Assembly: GCA_013180625.2 (NCBI GenBank)
Contig: SNVD02002702.1
Location: 620,001-684,000 of the forward strand
DNA: 64,000 nt
Source: Boswellia sacra
Taxonomy: Eukaryota > Streptophyta > Magnoliopsida > Sapindales > Burseraceae
Reading direction: 5' to 3'
Shown: positions 13,751 through 23,752 of the stretch, one piece after another
How the letters are laid out: every line of letters starts with the position of its first letter
Numbering within the stretch: position 1 is the stretch's first letter
Program-made: the position numbers and the translations under genes
Notes under the pieces: model-generated
What the model saw: the letters and a program-made list of their open reading frames with translations, nothing else
Database searches by the model: none
Told to the model about the DNA's origin: nothing

Positions 13751-13937
13751 AGTAATACTAGACTTATAATCTTCATATAATTTAAATTTTATAATTTGAT
13801 ATGACCATCTACGTGACAAAGTCTTATTGAAAATGTAATTTCTTTCATTTTTTTTATGTAATAAACTTTTATCATATAGAATATTATATCAGATTGTAGA
13901 TTTTGAGTTATATAAAGATTGTAAGTCTAGTATTACT
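13751..13937. mobile_element. MITE, family B
   Basis: The 187-bp element has terminal inverted repeats of about 30 bp: AGTAATACTAGACTTATAAT at the left and, reverse-complemented, AGTAATACTAGACTTACAAT at the right. The interior includes TTTATCATATAGAATATTAT. A diverged relative lies at 48369-48500. It is non-coding. Confidence 0.75.
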
Positions 13938-14312
13938 AATAAATTTATGTTAAAAGTCTCTCCTTTAGCTGTTATGTGGGTTTTACCCGAAAAAAAAATT
14001 TACTGTTAAATTTCAATATATAACATTTTTTATGTTGCGAGTTTTGTGAATTTTATATATTTATTAAGATATTAAAACTTTTAGAATTTTTTTTTAGAAA
14101 AAAGGCTTTTGAATATTTTTAGAATACAAATTATATTTTTTCTCCAAAGAAAAAAAAAAAAGAGCCTTTCCCCCGAGCTAATCCTGATCCAGCCCATTCT
14201 CCGACCAACTAAAAAGCAGTAAACATAGTCAGCGTGACTTTGACTTATTGTACGTTCGATTATAAGGGTAAATAACATGAACCTCCCTAGAGTTTCAAGC
14301 ATCAATTATCTT

Positions 14313-15793
14313 CGGAGAAAATTGAGAAAATAGATATAATTAAGAGTCCTTATTAAAATTAGACATATTTTAAAAAAATTTTATAATATAGACACTTTCT
14401 TAATAAAAAGACTCAAATACTTTTATATAATCAATTTTTTCTCAAAACCTTATTAATTCCCTCTTCCGACAAAAATAAAGAAAATAAGTAAAGGAAACAA
14501 AGAACAAAGAAACTAGTCACTCCTCTATACACTTCACTGTCCGAAACAACTTTAACAGTTGAAACTGAGCAAATCTGATAAGAACACTTTTCCTTAATCT
14601 CTTTAATTGTGATTTATTTGGTTGTTATTTCCTATATTTGATTTAGTTTTTAGGGAATTTGAATTTGATATTTGAGTTTCTGACGGATTTGTGAACTTAT
14701 TTAGGGATAAACGAGTGTTATATATGACTTTTGTGATTTGATGCGTGTGAAAATCGACGAAACGAGTTCTGAATCCAGTATTATATTGCGTTGAAGAAGA
14801 CACTCGACACTCGACAATTACCTATCGAGTCCTGTCGAGTTGTGTAATGTCGAGTGTCGAGTGTTTATCGAGTAGTGAAATGTCGAGTGGTGTAGTGTCG
14901 AGAAATGTAGAGTCGAGTGTCGGATAATTGTCGACTGTTGTCAGGAGTCGAGTGTCGAGCGTCGTCACAACACCACTCGACACTACCGCACTCGACACTC
15001 GATAAATATATGACATTCAACACTACACAACCACTCGCCACTACACCACTACTCGACAAATACTCGATACTCGACATTTCACCACTCGACAAACACTTGA
15101 CACTCGACATTATACAACTCAACACGACTCGACAGGTAATTAACGAGTGTCGAGTGTCTTCTTCAGCGCGATATAACACTGGATTTAGAATTCGTTTCGT
15201 TGGTTTTCACACGAATCAAACCACAAAAATCATATATAACACTCGATTTATTCCTAAATAAGTTCACAAATTCGTCGAAAACTCAAATTTCGAATTCAAA
15301 TTCCTTAAAAACTAAATCAAATATAATGAATAACAACCAAATAAATCACAATTAGGGACCCTCTGTGTCGTTGGATGCTTCTCTATGCGTCGTCTTGTTT
15401 GATGCTTCTATCCTCAACCGATGCTCGTGTTGGTTTACGTTTCGAGCGGTGTCGATAGATTTCGGTAATTTTTGTCTGAAGAGAGGGAGATGGGTTTCGG
15501 TAATTTTCGTCTAAAGAGAGGGAAATAAGACTCTGAGAAAAAATTGAATACATAAGAATAATTGAGTCTTTTTGTTAAGAAAGTGTCTATGACATGAAAA
15601 TTTTTTAGGATATGTCCAAATTTTAATTAAGGTTCCTAATTGTGTCTATTTTTTAAATTTTCTTAATTAATAAAGTTTTGAAAAAAATTGATTATATAAA
15701 ATATTTAAATTTTTTTATTAAAAAAGTGTCTTTGATATAAAATCTAAATTTTAACAAGGATCTCTAATTGCGTATATTTTTTCAATTTTTCCG
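14313..15793. mobile_element. Foldback element with long inverted arms and TCGAC-rich core
   Basis: Nearly the whole 1.5-kb segment is one imperfect palindrome centred near 14.95 kb. The left arm (terminal part about 14313-14460, then 14600-14900) matches the reverse complement of the right side (15000-15360, then terminal repeats). Paired landmarks include GTGATTTATTTGGTTGTTAT against its complement near 15330-15352, and GTCTTCTTC against GAAGAAGAC beside the ACTCGACACTCGACA core. The terminal parts are homologous to the ends of the 11536-12516 element, so this is the same family. There are two consecutive right ends (about 15540-15662 and 15666-15793). The outer one pairs best with the left end, through TTATATAATCAATTTTTT. 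No clear target-site duplication and no transposase were seen. Confidence 0.75.
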
Positions 15794-16001
15794 TGAAATA
15801 ATATAATGAAACTTTAAGGAGGAAAATGAGATTTTTCGGCGTCAGAAACGAATCGATCTCGACTTCGACTATGCATTTTCGAACCGGCAACTCAAAAGGA
15901 CAAAGCATCCCTGGCTCAAGTTTCAAGTTCATGCCTCTCTCTGTCTTGGTGCTCACAGTCACCGAAGCTTTGATTTGTTAAACACATTCTCAAGAGCAAG
16001 C

Positions 16002-17442
16002 ATGAAGGCGCCACACTCACGCAGTAAAGGTACTTTCTTCCCCATAGGTTCAGAGGTGGAGGTGAGCAGCGACATGGACGGTTTCAACGGTGCATGGTTC
16101 ACAGCCAAAGTCATTGAGCCACCGCCACCGAGTGCTGACACTCCTCCTTCCAGGAGAAAGAGGAAAAGGGATCTCTTTGTTGAGTACCAGACTTTGCTTA
16201 CAGATGATGGCTCCAAGCTGCTGACAGAGTTCGTGGAGCCTGTTTATGTGAGGCCCTTGCCCCCACTCAACCCTGATCAGCATGTCTTCGAGGTGAACGA
16301 GGTCGTTGACGTATTCCACCTTGATGGGTGGTGGGTGGGGGTGGTGGTGAAAGTATGGGAAGAGTCGGATAGTTTCTCCGTGTGGTTTGAGGACCCGCAT
16401 GAGTTGCTTCATGTAAAACGCTCCGAGTTGAGGACTCACTGGGATTGGGACGGTCGCAAGTGGTTTCGGCCTCGAAAGAAGGTAATGTAGCTCAGTACGT
16501 TGCTTGATGTGTTTTGTTTTGTGAGTTATGGAGTCGAATGTTATAAAGTTTGCTCCTTTTTGGGTTTCATGGCAAGTTGGTAGCATAAAGTTAATGTTTA
16601 TAAGTATATGGAGTTGAATGTTATAAAGTTTGTTCCTTTCTGGGTTTCATAGCAAGTTGGCAGCATAAAGTTCATGTTTTTATGAGTACATGTGACGATG
16701 CGTTCGTGGGTTCGTTCAGTTTTTAGTAAATGGGTTTTTTTTTTTTTTTTTCCAGATATTTGCAAAGAGATTGTTGAAACATGTAGAGAAAGATGGTGTC
16801 TCTCTTCATTTTATGGTGGCTTTTTCTTACTATGGAGTTAAAAAGTTTATACCTTTTTTGATTTGGGGTTTCATGCAATTTGGTAGTATAAGTTTTTTTC
16901 TTTTGGGTGGTAAATTTATTGTAAATTATGGAGTCAAAAAAGTTTCTTATTATTGTTGGGTAATGATCGAGAGCAGAATTCCTGATCCATTTTATGTTGT
17001 TTTTTGCTGCAAATTTGATGGGCTGATAAGCAGATTTTCAGACAAGAACATTTAAATATCTATAATAACATTATTATACAAATATCCCCATATATGTATT
17101 CTAGTGTCTTGAGTGATTTCATTATTTTTTATTTTTTGGGCTCTAATTGTTGATGGTTAAGTTATGTTTAACAAATTGCCACTAAATCCAGACTTCGTTG
17201 CAGATAAGGATTGAGGGGCATTCTGCATGTGTTCATTTCTATTTCCCCTTAGATTTTGTTTGTTCTTGACTTAGTGGTATGTCAATAATGTATAATCTTG
17301 CTTTTGAAGCAGAAAATACCGCAGAAAGATGGTGAAACTGGCACTCCGAAGAGAAAGAAAGCAGTGCGTAAAAGACCTTCAATTAAAGGTACAAAAGCGT
17401 GAATGTTATGAGATAACTTGAAGTTCGAATTCTTGTTGTTAG

Positions 17443-17485
<43 letters not shown>

Positions 17486-20400
17486 TAACAACACAGGAGA
17501 GTCTAAAGGTAGCAAAACCTTATGTTAATGGTATTGGATGACGTGAAGTTACAGTTTCTGTATTCAGATTTATAGTTCTTTATTCGTAAGTATGTGCTAT
17601 GCCTTCTAGAATGATTATCATGAGAGCAAAGACAAAATAAGCTCTACTTTTGCACATCATAGAAATTTTTCGAACAAGGTCCAGAGTCGAGCATTTTTAT
17701 TTTTTATATCTTTTTTTTTTTTTTTTCAAGCTGGGAGACTCATCTGAATAAACAAGTAAAAAAAAGTGACTCAGCTTCTTAAAGCGTTCAGCACATTTCC
17801 AGTTTCAGAAATGCCTAAGCTGAGAAAGCAGCTAAACTCTTTGATACAGGTTGCACCACCAAAGAAGCTGATTTGGCCAGTTTTGAATCACCCAGCAACA
17901 TGACTGATATACCCATATCAATGTGGACTGAAGAGTTGGGCCCTTCAACTGTGACCATTGAAAAATCTGTCAAGCATGTGTTGAACTCAAGTGGGAAGGA
18001 AATGAAACAGTCCAGCTCTATGATTGATGATACATTTCTCTCTCCTTTTAAGAAGCTAAAAATGGTAAGTGTTAATATTGTTGTATATGTCAATGTCTCA
18101 CAGCTGTGATCAATGTCAAGTAAAGTAATATTCCCATTAAATTTTGTTTATCAGCTTGCTGGTATGCCAGTAACATCTAATCTAATTTTGAGCAGGATGT
18201 ACAGATGAAGGAAGGTGGAACTAGCAATCCTAAGAGAAAGACTGTGCGTCAAAATCCTTTAACTAAAGGTACAAAAACTCTAGCGAATGCTATTAGATAA
18301 CTTGATGCTACTACTTTTGACTTCGGATTTATTAATCTACAGGTAAAAACTGTGATGGAACTAGTGGTGCTGTTGATAAACTGGTTGTAAAAAACCATGC
18401 AATTGTTGATGTTGAATCGTCTGAGAACACAGGAGATTCTAATGGTATAAAGGACCCTTGGTGAACACTGTTGCATGACTTTAATCTACGATTTATTTAT
18501 TTAGAGTTTTAGACTTATAATTTTCCATTCGTAGTCCTATGATTCTAAGGTAAGGAATGTGATACAGGTGGAGGTTTGGTTGGTGAAATTGTCATAAAGG
18601 ATTGTGCAATCACCAATGTTGTATCACCTAAAAACACAGGAGAGTCTGTAGGTATGAGGGCCTCTTAGTAAAACTTACCATATTTGCAATAAGGGATTGA
18701 GCTCCGTGTACACCAAGGAGGTCTTGAATGAACAATGAGGTGGAAATGGCTATTTAAACATAATACCTACCATTGGAAAAGAACGATGGACAAAATAAGA
18801 GAACTAAGAAAAAAAAACCTGCAAGAGTAAAAAAGTTACACCACTTATTATGCAACAGACTTTACAAACATATGCTGTGAAAAAAAAAAAAAACACTAAT
18901 CATTGACTATTAGCTCCCTTCTTTTCATTTATTTATTGTTTTTAATGTCAATGATGTTTTTAGATTACTAGTTGAACTTGTTTTCTGCATCTTTTGCAAT
19001 AGTACTTTATCACAAAGGAGAGTCTAAAGGTAGAAAAACCTCATGTTAATGGTTTTGGATGACTTGAGGTTACAATTTCTCTATTCAGATTTATAGTTCT
19101 TTATTCATAAGTATGCGTCAAATGATTATCATGAGAGCAAAGATGATGTGAGCTCTGCTTCTGCACATCATAGAAAAACTCTTTGATGCAGGTTGCACCT
19201 TCAGAGAAGCTGAGACGGCCAGTTTTGACTCACCCAGCAGCATGACTGATATACCCACATCAATGTCGGCTGACAAGTTGTGCCTTTCATCTGTGACCGT
19301 TGAAAAATCTGTTAAGCATGTGGTGAACTCAAGTGGGAAGGAAATGAAACAGGCTAGGTCAATGGTTGATGATACATTTCTCTCTCCTTTGAAGAAGCTA
19401 AAAGTTGTAAGTGTTAATATTGTTGTACATGTTAATGTTTCACACCTATGATTGATGTTGAGTGAAGTAATATTCCCATTAAATTTTGTTTATCAGCTCG
19501 CTGGTATGCCGGTAACATCTAATCTAATTTTAAGCAGGATGTACAGCTGAAGGAAGGTGGAACTGGCAGTCCTAAGAGGAAGACTGTGCATCAAAATCCT
19601 TTAACTAAAGGTACAAAAACTCTAGTGAATGCTATTGGATAACTTGATGCTACTACTTTTGACTTAGGATTTATGAATCTACAGCTAAAAATTGTGATGG
19701 AGCTATTGGAGCTGTTGATAAACTGGTTGCGAAAGACCATGCAATTATTTGTGTTGAATCATCTGAGAATACAATTTCTAATGGTATAAAGAACTCTTGG
19801 TGAACAAAATAAAAGAATAAAAAATAAAAAAACCTGCAAAAGTAGAAAAGTTACACCACTTATTACACAACAAACTTTACAAACATATGCAGTGAAAAGA
19901 AATCACTAATCGTTGACCATTAGCTCCCTTCTTTTCATTTATTTATTGCTTTTAATGTCAATGATGTTTTTAGATTACTAGTTGAACTTGTTTTCTGCAT
20001 CTTTTGCAATAGTACTTCATCTCACAGCAGCTGCAGCAGTGCAGTTATTCAGAGGTACAAAATTTTGATGTTGCTGACATGTTTCTTTATAAAAAACCAG
20101 TCGTGTTGAAGGTTCCAAGTATTTGACAAGTGACTGCAATTGATGTGCAACGCTTTTTTTCTTATTAAGATAAATAATAGTGGGAAGCTCTAAAGTTGCC
20201 AATCATGGATATGCTGATAAGCTCTAGTCATGTCTTTTTTTTTTCCTCTTCAGCTGGGAGATGCATTTTATTGAAAGAAACAAATTAAAAATGGGGCTGA
20301 GCTTCTTGTTCTTTTCTCTCTCATGTGGTGTATTTAGTCTTAGGTTTGGACCATGGTTTCTGGATTTTAAGCTTTTGATCATCTTTTCCAGGTTCAGAAG

Positions 20401-21488
20401 ATGCATCAGCAGAAAAGGCAGATGGACCTTATGATACAGCTTGCGGTACTAGAGAATCTAAGATGGCTGTTATCACAAGACCCAGCAACATGGCTGATAT
20501 TTGTAAACCTATATCCGAGTGCTTCGATGGGGTTTTCCCTCTAAAAGTTGTGTTTGACTCAAGTAATGCTAGCTTTATGAATTCTGATGTGCTCCCACTT
20601 TTAGTAGTTATCTTCATTTAAGGTTTTTCTTGTGCAGCATCTATTCACGGTGGGATCTTCAACCAGGTGAATGTGGCTGAGGTAAGACTAATTGAATACG
20701 ATGGGGAATCTACTGTGCATGAATCAATGAGCAACACGGTGCCAGAGGGGAGTGTAGCTGAGGGAAGACTAATTGAATACAATGGGGAATATACTGTGAA
20801 TGAATCAATGAACAAAACGCTGCCAGATGGGAATGTTGCTGAGGGAAGACTAATTGAATACGATGGGGAATATACTGTGAATGAATCAATGAGCAACGTG
20901 GTGCCAGATGAGTATACAGGCTTGCCTTATGTGGGGTGTTCATCCATACTGAAAACTGTTGAATCTTTGGAAATATTTCAAAAGATGCCGCAGAAGCCTC
21001 ATTTTAAACCTTTACAGAAATGTAAAGAGTTGTATCGTGAAGGACTAGCAATTGGTTACATGCTAACTTTTGCTAATGTGGTAAAGCAGACATCAAGCCT
21101 ACGAGTCAATGACCCAAGAAGCTTATATAAAAGCATTTTTGAAGCTCTTCATGACTTAGAATTGCATGGTTTTGACATTATGGCTGTGCAGAGGCGTCTC
21201 ACTGTGCTGGAATCAATCAAAAAAAGACGTGAAGTGCTTAAAGAAGAGTCGAGAGAACTTGAAGATGTGATTGCAGAGCAGACTCATGAGCAAACCAAAA
21301 CCAAGGAAAAGTTTGATGAGGTTGTCAGGCAGATTAAGATTTTCGAAGAAAGGAAGGCAAGACTCATGTCACTGATGGAGGAAAAAGATTGCTGCATTGC
21401 TGAAGCGAAATTGAATCTTGATGTTCATAAACAAGACATTCACAACATTGAGCTTGATTTTGAAAGTATAGCTGCTACCCCTTTGTGA
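16002..21488 (+). CDS. Agenet (Tudor-like) and DUF724 domain protein
   Basis: Eleven exons splice in frame: 16002-16481, 17313-17388, 17850-18064, 18196-18268, 18343-18444, 18568-18651, 19192-19406, 19538-19610, 19685-19783, 20392-20562 and 20638-21488, giving 812 residues. An in-frame ATG at 15975 would add nine residues. Exon 1 carries two Agenet domains: about 10-80 (FPIGSEVEVSSDMDGFNGAW) and 85-155 (FEVNEVVDVFHLDGWWVGVV). The middle is low-complexity and lysine-rich. The last exon has three 27-residue repeats (VAEGRLIEYDGEYTVNESM), then the DUF724 domain (MPQKPHFKPL, GLAIGYMLTFANVV) and a C-terminal coiled coil. Agenet domains belong to the Royal/Tudor superfamily. DUF724 proteins are plant-specific and suspected to act in nuclear RNA or chromatin processes; the role here is unproven. 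Exons 3-5 and 7-9 are duplicated copies. The exon model in the middle is the least certain part. Confidence 0.85.
16505..16680 (+). repeat. Direct repeat of about 90 bp in intron 1
   Basis: The phrase GAATGTTATAAAGTTTG...GGGTTTCATGGCAAGTTGG..AGCATAAAGTT occurs twice head to tail. A third, more diverged trace lies near 16830-16890 (AAAAAGTTTATACC...GGGTTTCATGCAATTTGG). It is non-coding. Confidence 0.7.
17441..17485. repeat. (AT)n(AC)n microsatellite in intron 2
   Basis: A run of about 12 AT units is followed by about 8 AC units. The sequence just downstream (ACACAGGAGAGTCTAAAG then GTAGC) resembles the ends of exons 5 and 6, so this may mark an eroded exon copy. Confidence 0.85.
17500..20030 (+). 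repeat. Tandem duplication of an exon-intron cassette in the DUF724 gene
   Basis: Unit 1 starts at GGAGAGTCTAAAGGTAG near 17495 and unit 2 at the same phrase near 19018, a period of about 1.5 kb. Exon 3 matches exon 7 (both 215 nt), exon 4 matches exon 8 (both 73 nt), and exon 5 matches exon 9 (102 and 99 nt). Introns match too, for example TTTTCATTTATTTATTG near 18920 and 19937. Unit 2 lacks the exon 6 region: identity jumps from just after the exon 9 donor to the segment that follows exon 6 in unit 1. Exon phases are compatible, so the duplication keeps the frame. Confidence 0.85.
20674..20916 (+). repeat. Three tandem 81-bp coding repeats
   Basis: The 27-residue unit begins VAE(V/G)RLIEY(D/N)GE(S/Y)TV and includes (H/N)ESM. 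It occurs three times in the last exon of the DUF724 gene, just before the DUF724 domain. The second and third units are the most alike. The 81-bp period keeps the frame, so unit number could vary without breaking the protein. Confidence 0.92.
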
Positions 21489-23752
21489 CTGACCTGCATT
21501 CTACAGGCTTTTTGTTCCCCTGTTTTCGACATTCGGATGGTCTAACGGTAACGGTACATAATATTTACTATCTCAGCTTGAATATCAATCTCCAAGTCTT
21601 CACTCTATAGAGTGTTGAAAGTAGTAAGAGATTAGCTTCTGGTAAGCTCCTTTTTGCACAACTAGGGTAGTTGTTCTTGTTCCTTACAGGTGAGACTATG
21701 TGAACAATGGTATGGTAAATATATAGTAACAACTTTCCTTTGCTTGAATCAGCTACATTTATACTTGCATTTTATAGCTATTTATACCAGTTCAGGACTT
21801 GGATTAGAGCTTGTGAAATGTATTTGTACTTCGATAGTATGCAGAGGAATGACTTAATTATAGAGATGTTCTATAATGTTTTAAAAACGAATGAGTCTCT
21901 ATAGATAACCAATCCATACAACTTAATATACTTTAATTTTATTGGAAGAGAATAATTCTCTATACAAATTCAATTCATCCAACTTAATATATTATAATTT
22001 TATTGAATGAGTGTTTACCATATGATTTATTATTGATTTTCTTATTTATTATTGTATTTAAAACAAAGATACTTTCCCAAATAGAATATCAAAATTTTAG
22101 ATCTCAAATAATATATATGGATACATTATTATTTGAGTTGGTCCAATGATTGATGCGATAGTGTCATGTCAGTTGTCACATTATTTGCAAATTTATTCGA
22201 TAAAAATATTATTACTTTATTTATAATTCATATAATGAGATTTCGTCAAATCTAAGTTGTACATGATTTGTACTTTATTTTCAATTTATCTAATGAGATT
22301 TAGTCAAATCAAGTTATATTAATTATATAATTTGGTTATATACTTAGCATTTGTTTAATTTTTAAAGATCAATTAATTGATTTATAATACCCAATTAATT
22401 TATCTAATTTTCAGAAAACAATACGTAGCAATGCGTTAGGGATAGGCGTTGAACATCCAAAAAGTGGTTTTTAAAAAAGATGAAAGTTACTTTTGACTTT
22501 TGGTAAAAGTTTTCAAAATTGATTGTTGGAGAATTAGTCTCTTTAACACTTTTTTGTTTTTGTTTTTTGTAAACACAATTAAATGTTTTGAATTATATTG
22601 TTGGGCAACTCATTTTCATAATTACCAAAATATTCGCATGTGGCCAACAAAGATTCAATATTGAAACTTAATTGAATAAAAGACTATAATAATAATAAAA
22701 AAAAGAAATTGTGCAAGTCATGTGAGAGATTAATGTAAATATCTTTATTAAATAATGATTGTTGCAATTAGACTTTAGAAAAAAAATTATTGATTTTAAT
22801 TGCATTTTTTTATAAAATTAAATAGTGATTTATTAATGTCACTTTCAAAAATTATAGAGTAAAATTAATATATGTGTAATTTTAGAATTCAAATGTGTAT
22901 ACTTAAAATATCGAATATTAACAGCGTAATTGAAACTAGCCTTTTCATGGTATAGGTTTGCATTGATGTGTTAATCCATTTACATTAGGCTATATATAAA
23001 TCTTTAAGAGGAAAAAAGATTTTTAAAAAAATAATTATTTTTAAATAGATTTTTTTTAAAATAAAGCTATATATTTTTATCGTTTTATTTAATAATAAAT
23101 AAAAATAAATTCGTCTAAGATATTAATATGTCTTCATAATATAATTTTAATTTAATTTATAATGTTATTACCAAACTTTTGCATAAATTATCTATTTAAA
23201 ATATTTATTAATCATTTTTAGAATTTATTATCAAACACATATTATTGGTTTGTTCTTTGAATAACATTTTCCAGATTCATTACTCAGTAATTTCTTTCAT
23301 TTGCTTAAACAATCAAGATCCCAATTATCTTATTCTCTAAACTATTTTAAGAACAAAAACACAATTCATAAACAAATATTCGGAAACATGGAAACATTTG
23401 GAAACTCAACCTGGAGGACAGTTAAGAGGATCTATACACCGAAAATATCAAAATTGATGTTTTGTCAGTTAAAAACCTCAACTTCCTGACATCGATCGAA
23501 ATCGTCGATGACAGAATACACTATCTACTCAAATCAATGTCCTTTTCTCCCTCCAAGTTTACCTTCTACTGTATTCTAGTGAAAATGATCTCTACTCAAC
23601 ATATCTAAAAGCTTTAGCTAGTACACAAAAATGTATACAATGATCTTCTATGTATCAATGACTGCACACATTGCAAGGTTGACGTGTATCAAACTAGAGA
23701 AATGTACGTTAAAACTTGTCAAAAGAATTCAATATCCTACCGACTCTTTCAA
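21489..23752. other. AT-rich spacer between two convergent genes
   Basis: This holds the 3' UTR of the DUF724 gene (about 21489-21850) and the probable 3' UTR of the minus-strand SWIM gene near 23640-23752. The middle is AT-rich with no domain-bearing frame. I see no RNA gene. Confidence 0.55.

Larger units (their letters stand above)
11443..15970. other. Transposon-rich spacer between the TL17-like and DUF724 genes
   Basis: The intergenic block holds two foldback elements and one MITE, listed separately. The intervening 12517-13750 and 13938-14312 are AT-rich with no supported gene. Open frames around 11772-12122 and 14865-15261 consist of reiterated HSTLDT/TRHFTTRQ-like residues translated from the DNA repeat and are not genes. 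Confidence 0.6.

Noticed and set aside
16050..16586. 178-residue frame on the minus strand
   Set aside because: It is antisense to the Agenet exon; codon structure and domain evidence support the plus strand only.
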